This document shows positions 36,572-45,239 of a stretch of DNA of 64,000 nucleotides, piece after piece (the first letter of the stretch is position 1; each line of letters opens with the position of its first letter). The DNA is from CAJQLB01 sp905479065 (GTDB lineage: Bacteria; Bacteroidota; Bacteroidia; Flavobacteriales; Flavobacteriaceae), in the NCBI GenBank assembly GCA_943846735.1, contig OX044364.1, forward strand, positions 682,001 to 746,000. Reading direction: 5' to 3'. The notes under the pieces were generated by a model. The model had not been told where the DNA came from. It worked only from the letters and a program-made list of their open reading frames with translations, and ran no database searches. Both the position numbers and the translations under genes were made by a program.

Positions 36572-37291
36572 TTAACTCATTGGAACTTCAATTAAAAGCA
36601 TATCTGAAGATTCTTGTGCTACTATTTTAAAACTATTAATTTCTGATACACCTATAGCATCTCGTTTTTTTAATATCGTGTTATTGATTAAAGAAACTCC
36701 ATCAATAGCCATAACATACACCCCGTGACATTTACTCTTTAAAAAGTACTCCACACTACGTCCTTTATCTAAGCTTATCCTGGATAATCTTACATCTTGG
36801 TAAATCTTCAAACTTTCTGTATCGTCATCATCATATGATGACACGAGCGTTTGAAACTTATTATGACGATCTATATCAAAAAAAAACTTTTGATCATATC
36901 TTGGATTGATGTCTCTTTTATTTGGAATAATCCAAATTTGAAAGAGCTTTAATTCTGTTTCAGTTGATGCATTCATTTCTGAGTGTTCAATCCCCTTACC
37001 TGCTGACATAATTTGAACTTCACCTGGCAGGACTGATTGCCACTGATTTGCTAAGGAATCGCGATGCTTCAATGCGCCAGTTAATGGAATTGTAATAATT
37101 TCCATGTTATCGTGAGGATGCGCACCAAAACCCATATTAGGAGCAATAATGTCATCATTGAGTACTCGTAAAGCACCAAAATTCATTCTATCTGCATTGT
37201 AAAATGATGCAAAACTAAATGAATGGCGTGCTTGCAACCAGCCATGATTCACATGACCTCGGGTGTCAGAATAATGTGTAACTGTTTTCAT
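36572..37291 (-). CDS. Pirin family protein (YhhW-like bicupin)
   Basis: A 239-residue bicupin. The N-terminus RGHVNHGWLQARHSFSFASF and the metal-binding histidines in HPHDNMEIITIPLTG and EHSEMN are conserved in pirin/YhhW proteins, some of which oxidise quercetin. It is last in an apparent operon after a FMN reductase gene and a MarR gene (45-nt gap to marR), suggesting a role in handling quinones, flavonoids or other electrophiles (inference). Confidence 0.9.
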   Translation of the reverse strand: MKTVTHYSDTRGHVNHGWLQARHSFSFASFYNADRMNFGALRVLNDDIIAPNMGFGAHPHDNMEIITIPLTGALKHRDSLANQWQSVLPGEVQIMSAGKGIEHSEMNASTETELKLFQIWIIPNKRDINPRYDQKFFFDIDRHNKFQTLVSSYDDDDTESLKIYQDVRLSRISLDKGRSVEYFLKSKCHGVYVMAIDGVSLINNTILKKRDAIGVSEINSFKIVAQESSDMLLIEVPMS

Positions 37292-37336
37292 TATTGAATT
37301 ATTATTATCGTTCTAGAGATTAGACTTCAGTGGCTT

Positions 37337-37774
37337 TTACCGTATCTTATCAAGTAGATCACTAAGAATTAAGGCTTCTTCATCATCAAGGTTTTCTAAA
37401 GTATCTTCTTTCATATTTCGAGAAATCACTTTGAGTAAATGAAGGCCCTTGGCTGTAATTACAATGTGAACAACACGACGATCATGTTTACAAGAAATAC
37501 GATCAATTAAACCTTTTGAAAATAATTTATCCATTAATCTTGTAACATTGGGCGCTCTTTCTATCATTCTTTTTTTGATAGTTTGAACTTTTAACGGGGC
37601 TTTGGCACCACGCAAAATTCTCAAAACATTGAATTGCTGTGGTGATATTCCGAACTGCTTAAAAAACATAATTTGTTTGCTATGGACCCAATTAGCCGTA
37701 TACAAAATATTAATTACAGCCTTTTGTTTAGGGCTTTGAAATTTAGAATTAATATCGCGAGATAAATCTCCCAT
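37337..37774 (-). CDS. MarR family transcriptional regulator
   Basis: A 145-residue winged-helix regulator. The HTH/wing is at about residues 45-105, with QQFNVLRILRG, RAPNVTRLMDKLFSKGLIDR and the wing DRRVVHIVITAKG. Its ATG overlaps the stop of the FMN-reductase gene (TAATG), so the two are translationally coupled. MarR proteins typically repress their own operon and release DNA on ligand binding or cysteine oxidation. The 18-bp palindrome at 38380-38397 upstream of the operon is the obvious operator candidate. Confidence 0.92.
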   Translation of the reverse strand: MGDLSRDINSKFQSPKQKAVINILYTANWVHSKQIMFFKQFGISPQQFNVLRILRGAKAPLKVQTIKKRMIERAPNVTRLMDKLFSKGLIDRISCKHDRRVVHIVITAKGLHLLKVISRNMKEDTLENLDDEEALILSDLLDKIR

Positions 37775-38304
37775 TACAATTTAGAATTAAATGTATTTAT
37801 AGCTTCTTGAAACTGCGAAGACAACACATCATCTTTTAATCCTAATTTTGAAAAATTCTCTTCAAAAAAAGGAAATGAAAAGTCAGCTACAACATTCCCT
37901 CCCATGTATTGAAATCTTTCCTTTGCTGCACTCATTACAGAACTACCTCCTCTACCTCCAGGAGAAGTTGCTAAAAGTAGCATCGGAATATTACTCCATA
38001 ATTTACCATCAATTCTTGACATCCAATCCATTAGATTTTTAAAGACTGAGGTGTAAGATCCGTTGTGCTCTGCCAATGACAAAACAATACCTTGCGATGA
38101 TTTAATTTTTTCTAAAAATAACATAGCGTTATCAGGGATTCCTTGTGATAGTTCAAGATCAATCCCAAATGTGGGTAATTGAAAATTATTTAAATCTACA
38201 ATTTCTAAGGTAACATCGTTAAGTTTACCTGCAGCGAAAACAGCAAACTTTTTATTGATAGAATTAAGACTATTGCTTCCTGCAAATACTAATATTTTTT
38301 TCAT
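37774..38304 (-). CDS. NAD(P)H-dependent FMN reductase family protein
   Basis: A 176-residue flavodoxin-fold reductase. The N-terminal KKILVFAGSNSLNSINKKF is the FMN-phosphate loop, followed by LAEHNGSYTSVFKNLMDWMSR and TSPGGRGGSSVMSA, both typical of the azoreductase/FMN-reductase family. These enzymes reduce quinones or other electrophiles. It is first in the operon with marR and pirin, suggesting a response to a redox-active compound. Confidence 0.9.
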   Translation of the reverse strand: MKKILVFAGSNSLNSINKKFAVFAAGKLNDVTLEIVDLNNFQLPTFGIDLELSQGIPDNAMLFLEKIKSSQGIVLSLAEHNGSYTSVFKNLMDWMSRIDGKLWSNIPMLLLATSPGGRGGSSVMSAAKERFQYMGGNVVADFSFPFFEENFSKLGLKDDVLSSQFQEAINTFNSKL

Positions 38305-38357
38305 AAACTTTTTATGGTTTTAATCACCCTCGCTGAGCGAAATGTTTGTTATACATA

Positions 38358-38365
38358 CAAATATA
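38358..38365 (-). promoter_or_regulatory. Candidate -7 element of the FMN reductase-marR-pirin operon
   Basis: On the minus strand this is TATATTTG, an exact TAnnTTTG match, 53 nt before the reductase ATG. The -33 region falls inside the palindrome at 38380-38397. Confidence 0.5.
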
Positions 38366-38379
38366 AATAAAACTCATAC

Positions 38380-38397
38380 TATATTCCTAGGAATATA
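38380..38397. promoter_or_regulatory. Candidate MarR operator: 18-bp perfect palindrome
   Basis: TATATTCCTAGGAATATA is a perfect palindrome in the divergent region between the redox operon and the acyl-CoA carboxylase gene. It covers the position expected for the -33 element of the redox operon, so binding would block that promoter. A smaller inverted repeat, TCGCT-G-AGCGA, lies at 38330-38340. Confidence 0.6.
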
Positions 38398-38478
38398 CTT
38401 CCATGTAATATATAAATACTAAACTGAATCTGTAATAGCAGACGCAACTTTTGTATTTTAGCATAAACAAAATCAAAG

Positions 38479-40122
38479 ATGAACATCAACTTCAATAAAA
38501 ACGAAGATTACAATAAACTTTTAGTGTCAGAGTTAACAAAACGCTTTGCTAAAATAAAACTCGGTGGAGGTAAAAAACGTATTGAAAATCAACACGCAAA
38601 AGGTAAAATGACAGCACGTGAACGTATTGACTACCTCTTGGATAGTAAGTCAACACATATTGAAATTGGTGGATTTGCCGGTAGTGATATGTATCAAGAG
38701 CATGGGGGTTGTCCGTCAGGTGGTGTGATTGTGAAAATTGGATTTGTGAAAGGCAGGCAGTGTGTCATTGTCGCAAACGACGCAACTGTTAAAGCAGGAG
38801 CCTGGTTTCCAATAACAGGAAAAAAGAATTTAAGAGCACAAGAAATTGCTATAGAAAATAACTTACCCATCATTTACCTCGTTGACAGTGCAGGTGTTTA
38901 TTTACCAATGCAAGATCAGATTTTTCCTGACAAAGAACATTTTGGTCGTATTTTTAGAAATAATGCCATTATGAGCAGTATGGGTATCACTCAAATTGCA
39001 TGTATAATGGGAAGTTGCGTAGCAGGGGGTGCTTATTTACCCGTCATGAGCGATGAATCAATTATTATAAATAAAACGGGGAGTATCTTTCTAGCCGGAA
39101 GTTATTTAGTGAAAGCTGCTGTCGGTGAGTCCATAGATAATGAAACTTTAGGAGGAGCCACAACGCACTGCGAAATTAGTGGAGTCACTGATTATAAAGC
39201 TGAAAATGATAAAGATGGATTGGATACTATTAAAAGTATCATGTCTAAAATTGGAGATTACGATAAGGCAGGCTTTAACAAGATTGCCGCTGCAGCACCA
39301 AAGAAAAATCAAAATGATATTTATGGTCTTTTACCTAAATCTCGCTCAGAACAATATGACATGTATGAGATACTAAAGTGTTTAGTAGATAACTCTGAAT
39401 ATGACGAATACAAAGCTGGCTATGGTAAAACTATTATTACAGCTTATGCAAGAATAGAAGGATGGGCAGTTGGAATTGTAGCCAACCAAAGAAAATTAGT
39501 CAAAACAACTAAATCTAAGTCAAAATCAAGTGAAATGCAGTTTGGAGGAGTTATATATAATGACAGTGCTGACAAAGCAACACGCTTTATTGCTAATTGT
39601 AATCAGAAAAAAATTCCATTGGTTTTTTTACAGGATGTTACTGGTTTTATGGTTGGAAGTAAAAGTGAGCACAGTGGTATCATTAAGGACGGTGCTAAAA
39701 TGGTAAATGCAGTAAGTAACAGTGTTGTTCCTAAATTTACGATTATAATTGGTAATAGTTATGGTGCAGGAAATTACGCTATGTGCGGAAAAGCATATGA
39801 CCCGAGGTTTATTGCAGCATGGCCTAGTGCAAAATTAGCTGTTATGAGTGGTGATTCAGCTGCAAAAGTACTCTTACAAATTGAAAAGGCTTCACTAGAA
39901 AAAAAAGGCGAACAAATCACTATTGAAAAGGAAACTGAGCTTTTTCATAAAATTAAAGACAAGTATGACGAGCAAACATCACCTTATTATGCGGCCGCAA
40001 GATTGTGGACTGATGCTATCATTGATCCTTTAGAAACACGTACTTGGATAAACCTAGGAATTGAAGCGGCTAATCATGCCCCAATAAAAAAAGATTTTAA
40101 CCTAGGTGTTATTCAAGTATAA
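38479..40122 (+). CDS. Acyl-CoA carboxylase beta (carboxyltransferase) subunit
   Basis: A 547-residue carboxyltransferase of the propionyl-/methylcrotonyl-CoA carboxylase type. It has the two crotonase-like halves: CPSGGVIVKIGFVKGRQ and MGSCVAGGAYLPVMSDE in the N-half, and FLQDVTGFMVGSKSE, GNSYGAGNYAMCGKAYDPRF in the C-half. Overall resemblance is greatest to methylcrotonyl-CoA carboxylase beta of leucine degradation, but the biotin carboxylase/carrier partner is not in this window, so the substrate is uncertain. Lys-rich N-terminus (KIKLGGGKKRIENQHAKGK) is normal. A one-mismatch -7 element (38454-38461) precedes it. Confidence 0.9.
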   Translation: MNINFNKNEDYNKLLVSELTKRFAKIKLGGGKKRIENQHAKGKMTARERIDYLLDSKSTHIEIGGFAGSDMYQEHGGCPSGGVIVKIGFVKGRQCVIVANDATVKAGAWFPITGKKNLRAQEIAIENNLPIIYLVDSAGVYLPMQDQIFPDKEHFGRIFRNNAIMSSMGITQIACIMGSCVAGGAYLPVMSDESIIINKTGSIFLAGSYLVKAAVGESIDNETLGGATTHCEISGVTDYKAENDKDGLDTIKSIMSKIGDYDKAGFNKIAAAAPKKNQNDIYGLLPKSRSEQYDMYEILKCLVDNSEYDEYKAGYGKTIITAYARIEGWAVGIVANQRKLVKTTKSKSKSSEMQFGGVIYNDSADKATRFIANCNQKKIPLVFLQDVTGFMVGSKSEHSGIIKDGAKMVNAVSNSVVPKFTIIIGNSYGAGNYAMCGKAYDPRFIAAWPSAKLAVMSGDSAAKVLLQIEKASLEKKGEQITIEKETELFHKIKDKYDEQTSPYYAAARLWTDAIIDPLETRTWINLGIEAANHAPIKKDFNLGVIQV

Positions 40123-40200
40123 TAAGACCTATTTCAATTATTACATGTCAAAAACGGAGCTTGACTTAAATTTTTACAGAATGTGTAAGAAGAAAGTACA

Positions 40201-40656
40201 CTAGTTCCTTTTATTTTTCTTTTTCTTTTTTCTTCGCTTTTTCTCAATTTTTGACTCTGAGAAATCAATCGCATTAAATATATCTACTTCCTCTGAACTT
40301 AGAATAGTTCGCAATTCCTTTAAGAATTCCTTATTTAATGCATCCAATTTTTTTTTCCTATCCGCTCGTAAATTTTTCTCATCAGAGAGAATTGCATTAG
40401 AGCTTTCAAATTTTTTCAAGAGCATTGCTTTCATAATTTCTTGCTCAAAGGCATCAAGGTTGAGCTCGGTGACACATTTTGGCATCATCTTATCAACTTC
40501 TGCATATGGATCAACTAAATCAATATAGGTGTCCTCATTCAATCGCATCTGAGGCACGTAGCCCCTTTGACCTCTTTGAACTTGATTTAATTGTTGAGCA
40601 ATAATTTCATTACCACACAAGACTCCCAACAATAAAAATAATACAATCCTCCTCAT
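40201..40656 (-). CDS. Secreted helical protein with a polybasic C-terminus, unknown function
   Basis: A 151-residue protein with a signal peptide (RRIVLFLLLGVLCGNEIIAQ), a mostly helical middle (about 60-130, with charged heptad-like segments reminiscent of Spy/CpxP-type periplasmic proteins) and a final run of Lys/Arg (KKRRKKKKKNKRN). I do not recognise a specific family. It follows the M24 peptidase gene on the same strand with an 83-nt gap. Confidence 0.65.
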   Translation of the reverse strand: MRRIVLFLLLGVLCGNEIIAQQLNQVQRGQRGYVPQMRLNEDTYIDLVDPYAEVDKMMPKCVTELNLDAFEQEIMKAMLLKKFESSNAILSDEKNLRADRKKKLDALNKEFLKELRTILSSEEVDIFNAIDFSESKIEKKRRKKKKKNKRN

Positions 40657-40739
40657 ATAATACTTATTTCAGTCTTTACTAAATTAGAGTACAAAGTTAC
40701 TAATTATTCAATTAAACATTTTGAAAATTAATGATTAAT

Positions 40740-42074
40740 CTAATTACCTAATTGCTGCTTTTTTCTTGGTATAAGTAACAATTGTGTTTGTCTCCCATTG
40801 ACGTATCTAAATCCTTTTTCTCCAAAATATCCTGCCTCCTCCAACATAATTCGAATCTCGCGCTGCCATTCAGGAATGACTACTGTTGTATTTAACTCAA
40901 TTGCATAAACGGTATTTGGATATAATGGATAATCACCATTTCCAGGAACCCCACCCTGGGCATCCCACATACCAATAGTTGGACCAGATGAGTGTCCATA
41001 ACTCCCTAAAGGATGCGTATAAATTGAAGGTTTGAGACCGGCATTCCGAGCATCGTTGAGACTCTGTAATAAAATAGCGTTACCGGATCTTCCAACTTCA
41101 AAATTGTTAGTTAAAAAATCTTGAACTTGATTCCCCTTAAACAAGGCTTTTCTTAAATAAATAGGTGCATCATTTTCATTTGGTTGAAGAACATAAGCTA
41201 ACTCTTGACAATCAGTATTTAGCCTCAAATATGTTATACCAAAATCACAATGAATTAAATCCCCGGGCAAAATTATCATATCGTTCGGCCTATCTGAAAA
41301 AGCATATAAATGGTCTTTATTTTGATTGGAAGATCTTTGCACATCAACAGTAGGATGAAACCATGTTTCTAATCCTAGCTTAGTTACTCTATCCCGCATC
41401 CACCACTCTACATCTGTGGTTGTGGTAACACCTGGTGTAATTACTTTTTCTGAAAAAGCTTCTGCAATAATATCATGGGTGATGTCCACTAACTGAGAAT
41501 ACAACATCATTTCTCGGTCTGTCCTTGTTTCTATCCAACTTGTAGCCAATTTTTGAGCCGATACTACTTTTAATTGATGCTTTTTTGGAAGGAAGCTCAT
41601 GAATTCGTCATAATCAGTTTTATCAATACCATCGGCAATGTTAAAATGTTTTGAATAATTTAATCCTATTGTTTTTGGATTTCGTTCATCAATGAGTTGT
41701 ATTAATCGTTTCCATTGGTTAGGTTCTTTGTCTTTATCCCATGCAGAAAGAATATTTTCACCGAAATTATAACGAGCCACTGCTAGCTTATCAATAGAAT
41801 TGTTTTCTTTATCTCGGTAAAAAACTAAAATTGTTCGACGTCTTGCGTTAAGCCATGTTGCAGGCAACATGGTCTTAAGAACCGGATCTTCATTATACTC
41901 CCGAGATATAATAACCCACATATCAATTTTAGCTCGATCCATTAATTGAGGCAATAGATTATTAAATCTATCAGATAGTATTTCATCGACTACCTGAGCT
42001 CGCTGCTGTTCAGGTAATATTCGTTGCGCATTTAAATGTATCGTAAATAACAAGAATAAAATCAGTGTTCTCAT
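40740..42074 (-). CDS. Exported M24 family metallopeptidase (Xaa-Pro aminopeptidase-like)
   Basis: A 444-residue pita-bread-fold peptidase with a short signal peptide (RTLILFLLFTIHLNA). Candidate metal ligands are visible in HCDFGITY, LNTDCQE, the THPLGSYGHSSGP block, AIELNTTV and IMLEEAGY, in the order expected for M24 enzymes. It would release N-terminal residues next to proline, in the periplasm. The N-terminal creatinase-like domain is present but divergent (residues about 20-180). Confidence 0.88.
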   Translation of the reverse strand: MRTLILFLLFTIHLNAQRILPEQQRAQVVDEILSDRFNNLLPQLMDRAKIDMWVIISREYNEDPVLKTMLPATWLNARRRTILVFYRDKENNSIDKLAVARYNFGENILSAWDKDKEPNQWKRLIQLIDERNPKTIGLNYSKHFNIADGIDKTDYDEFMSFLPKKHQLKVVSAQKLATSWIETRTDREMMLYSQLVDITHDIIAEAFSEKVITPGVTTTTDVEWWMRDRVTKLGLETWFHPTVDVQRSSNQNKDHLYAFSDRPNDMIILPGDLIHCDFGITYLRLNTDCQELAYVLQPNENDAPIYLRKALFKGNQVQDFLTNNFEVGRSGNAILLQSLNDARNAGLKPSIYTHPLGSYGHSSGPTIGMWDAQGGVPGNGDYPLYPNTVYAIELNTTVVIPEWQREIRIMLEEAGYFGEKGFRYVNGRQTQLLLIPRKKQQLGN

Positions 42075-42182
42075 AGTGTATGTATTTAATGTAAAGTGGT
42101 AAAAATAAATATTTTTTCAAACATAATGACACGACACTTGTTTGCTAATTATTCCAAATATTATTAAACAAAAGATCTTACT

Positions 42183-43265
42183 TTACAGTATTGTTAAACG
42201 ATTCCTAATTCTGTCAATTTTACCTGATGACAAACGAAAGAATGTATGTATAAACAAAACTCTTTTAGGAATTTCGAATTTTTTGAGGTTTTCAAATAAA
42301 TTTTTAGACAAATCACGCTGATCTCCTTCGATTAGTAAAATAATCTCTTCTCCTAACGCTTGATTTTTTCTAGACGTGATAAAAAAATCTGTATCAATAT
42401 GTCTACTGAGTTGCTTTTCAATTTGTTCTGGAAAAATTTTAATACCCCCTGAATTAATTACGTTATCGATACGACCTAACAACTCAAAAGAGTTTTCCGA
42501 ATAAATTTTCACAAGATCATTCGTAACTAAAGAATTCACCTTTAAATGTGGGGCATCAATGACCAAACAACCTCTTTCGTCCTGAGAAATAGCGACATTG
42601 GGGAGGGTAAAAAATGTAAATTGTTGCTTCGATGACTTATTATGATTTAATTTTTTTACTGCAATATGAGTGATTGTTTCAGACATTCCATAAGTCTCAT
42701 AAATTAATGGTGATATTGATTGTAACTTTTGAATCAGGCTAAATGACACTTTAGCCCCACCAACAATGATTTTTTTGACATGATGAAGTTGATCCAAACT
42801 ATTTTGTAATTGAATTGGCACCATTGGTATAAAATCGTACGATTTATTCAAAACATCTAAAGGCCTTGAAGTTGGTTTAATTAAATCTAACTGCAATCCT
42901 AATATAAGGGCTCTTACAATCATCATTTTTCCCGCAATGTATTGAGAAGACAAGCACAATAATGATGAATCACTAGGCATAAGTTTAAAAAAATCACCTG
43001 TCTCAATGGCGGAACGAACCATCGCTTGCTTATTCAACTTAATAATTTTTGGGGAACCGGTTGATCCAGATGTCTTGACATTTACATAGGTATTTGAATC
43101 TAACCAATCTAAGAGAAACATTCCAAACTCCTTTTCATGAGAACACCCTTCTTTCACAAAACTATAAGCCACCTCTTGAAGTGAATCATAATCATAATGG
43201 ATATTGTTTAATTTAAATTTATTATGAACCTTTTTATATCCTGGAATCATTTTTGCATCAAACAT
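42183..43265 (-). CDS. menE: o-Succinylbenzoate-CoA ligase (AMP-binding)
   Basis: A 360-residue adenylate-forming enzyme, short for the superfamily but typical for flavobacterial MenE. The P-loop is TSGSTGSPKIIKL; ETYGMSETITHIA and LLGRIDNVINSGG are the A5 and A8 motifs, and the catalytic lysine of motif A10 is in LSSGKIDR. It activates o-succinylbenzoate for DHNA-CoA formation in menaquinone synthesis. The gene is separated from the other men genes by two DUF3857 genes on the opposite strand. Confidence 0.88.
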   Translation of the reverse strand: MFDAKMIPGYKKVHNKFKLNNIHYDYDSLQEVAYSFVKEGCSHEKEFGMFLLDWLDSNTYVNVKTSGSTGSPKIIKLNKQAMVRSAIETGDFFKLMPSDSSLLCLSSQYIAGKMMIVRALILGLQLDLIKPTSRPLDVLNKSYDFIPMVPIQLQNSLDQLHHVKKIIVGGAKVSFSLIQKLQSISPLIYETYGMSETITHIAVKKLNHNKSSKQQFTFFTLPNVAISQDERGCLVIDAPHLKVNSLVTNDLVKIYSENSFELLGRIDNVINSGGIKIFPEQIEKQLSRHIDTDFFITSRKNQALGEEIILLIEGDQRDLSKNLFENLKKFEIPKRVLFIHTFFRLSSGKIDRIRNRLTIL

Positions 43266-43324
43266 TAAGTATCAAAAATATACTATTTTTAACATTTTTA
43301 AGTTAATTAATTTTAGCAAATAAA

Positions 43325-43332
43325 TATCTTTG
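43325..43332 (+). promoter_or_regulatory. Candidate -7 element for the DUF3857 gene pair
   Basis: TATCTTTG is an exact TAnnTTTG match, 17 nt before ATG 43350; no TTG is evident at -33. Confidence 0.45.
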
Positions 43333-43349
43333 ATTGAAAATAAAATTTG

Positions 43350-45239
43350 ATGAAAAACCTTACTATATCTTTTTGGCTTCTTTTCCCCATTGTCATGCTT
43401 TCCCAAAATTTTGACAATGAAGATTTTATATTCTTAAAACGCCATAATCACTTCGATATTAATTTGGTGGATGGTGAATTTAACATCATAAAATCAGTGA
43501 CTGAACAAGGTAAGTTTCTAACATCAAAAAAACTTTATTTTGCAAACGAGGTCTTAAGTTTTAACAGTTTTTCTACCATTAAAGACATCAAAGCTTTTAC
43601 ATATTTGCCATTAGAAAACAAAAAAATTAATGTGGATTATATCGAAACAAAACACACATTTGAAAATGGAGTTTTTTATAGTGATCAACAAACTAAAAAT
43701 TTTACATTCCCTGCAGTAAAGGCAGGTGCTGAGACTCATTTAGAATATCAAGAAATTATTTCTGACCCTCGGTTTCTTGGCCTATTCCAATTTGGCTCTT
43801 TTGTCCCAACTCTCAGCACAAAACTATCTATTGAATTTCCTGATAACATTTCCATTGGTTACAAGACATTCCATACCAAAAATTTTCCAATTGAATTTAA
43901 AAAAGAGCATAAATTAAATCGTACTGTATACACATGGACTTTAAATAATATCGATGGTTTCCAAGGTGAAGAGCAAAGTGAATCATTATTGTATTACTTA
44001 CCTCATATAATTTTGCACATAAAAAGTTATGACAAAAATGGAGACATTACTTCAGTATTAAATGACGTGAAGGATCTCTATAAATGGTACGATTCTTTGG
44101 TAAATAATATTACTGAAAATAATCTCAAAAAAGTTCATGACATCGCTGAAAACATTTCAAACGGTTACACTGACAAGCATGACAAAGCAGAAGCCATATT
44201 TAATTGGGTTCAAGATAACATCACTTACGTCGCTTTTGAAGATGGCTTAGGAGGATTTATTCCAAGGAGTTCGTCAAGTGTTGTTGAAAAGCGTTATGGA
44301 GATTGTAAGGATATGGCAAATTTGTTGTATGAAATGCTAAATCATGTCGACATTGAATCATACCGCGCATGGATTGGTACACGAGATCGTCCATATTCTT
44401 ACAGGGAGGTTCCTACTCCTATGGTTGATAATCATATGATTACTGCAGCAGTTATTGATAACGATACTATTTTTTTAGATGCGACTGATAGTTATGTTTC
44501 TTACGGATTACCAAGTTCATTTATTCAAAACAAAGAAGCTCTGATTGGTATTGATAATAAAAACTTTAACATTCGAAGAATTCCTGTCCCAAAAATGAAG
44601 GAAAATAAAACAGAGACCTACAGCGAGATCTCAATCAATAGCAACTTAGTACACGTGAATGAGACCAGGTCTTTGATAGGTTTTGAGAAGGTTTCGTATA
44701 TTTCAGACTTCACGTTTAACAAAAATGATAAAACACGAGAAGAATATCTAAACACGACTTTAAAATTAGGAAATAACAAAACCATGTACTCGAATATTTC
44801 AGAAAGAAATTTTGACAACAAATCCTCTCCTCTTCTACTCAGCTATGACTTAAAAATTGACAACTATTTAAAAAAAGTAGCCAATAAGACCTATATCAAT
44901 ATGAATATCGATCGAACTCTATCCCGAAGTAAAATAGATCTTAAAAACCGTAAATACAGTAAAAAAATTGATCATAAGTATGAGAAAGCATATACAACAA
45001 GACTTATAGTCCCTGAAGGGTTTAAAGTTTCAAATATCCCTGAAAATCTTTCGTATGAGCATCCAAAATTTGGATTTGATATTTCATATGTTAAAAACGA
45101 TGATCAAATTACCCAACATAAAGTAATTTACATTAATGCTTTAAGAATTGATAATAATGAATTTGAAATATGGAATAATTTTATCAAAAACATTACAAGA
45201 GCTTATAAGAAAAACATAATTTTAGAACAACTTAAATGA
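43350..45239 (+). CDS. DUF3857 protein with intact transglutaminase-like triad
   Basis: A 629-residue exported protein: signal peptide (FWLLFPIVMLSQ), a DUF3857 domain (about 40-230) and a transglutaminase-like core (about 265-380). The triad is complete: Cys319 in RYGDCKDMANLL, His362 in VDNHMITAA and Asp377 in FLDATD. The role of these Bacteroidota proteins is unknown; the fold suits peptide or isopeptide cleavage or crosslinking outside the cytoplasm. ATG 43350 is taken over a TTG directly before it. It overlaps the next gene by 4 bases (ATGA). Confidence 0.85.
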   Translation: MKNLTISFWLLFPIVMLSQNFDNEDFIFLKRHNHFDINLVDGEFNIIKSVTEQGKFLTSKKLYFANEVLSFNSFSTIKDIKAFTYLPLENKKINVDYIETKHTFENGVFYSDQQTKNFTFPAVKAGAETHLEYQEIISDPRFLGLFQFGSFVPTLSTKLSIEFPDNISIGYKTFHTKNFPIEFKKEHKLNRTVYTWTLNNIDGFQGEEQSESLLYYLPHIILHIKSYDKNGDITSVLNDVKDLYKWYDSLVNNITENNLKKVHDIAENISNGYTDKHDKAEAIFNWVQDNITYVAFEDGLGGFIPRSSSSVVEKRYGDCKDMANLLYEMLNHVDIESYRAWIGTRDRPYSYREVPTPMVDNHMITAAVIDNDTIFLDATDSYVSYGLPSSFIQNKEALIGIDNKNFNIRRIPVPKMKENKTETYSEISINSNLVHVNETRSLIGFEKVSYISDFTFNKNDKTREEYLNTTLKLGNNKTMYSNISERNFDNKSSPLLLSYDLKIDNYLKKVANKTYINMNIDRTLSRSKIDLKNRKYSKKIDHKYEKAYTTRLIVPEGFKVSNIPENLSYEHPKFGFDISYVKNDDQITQHKVIYINALRIDNNEFEIWNNFIKNITRAYKKNIILEQLK

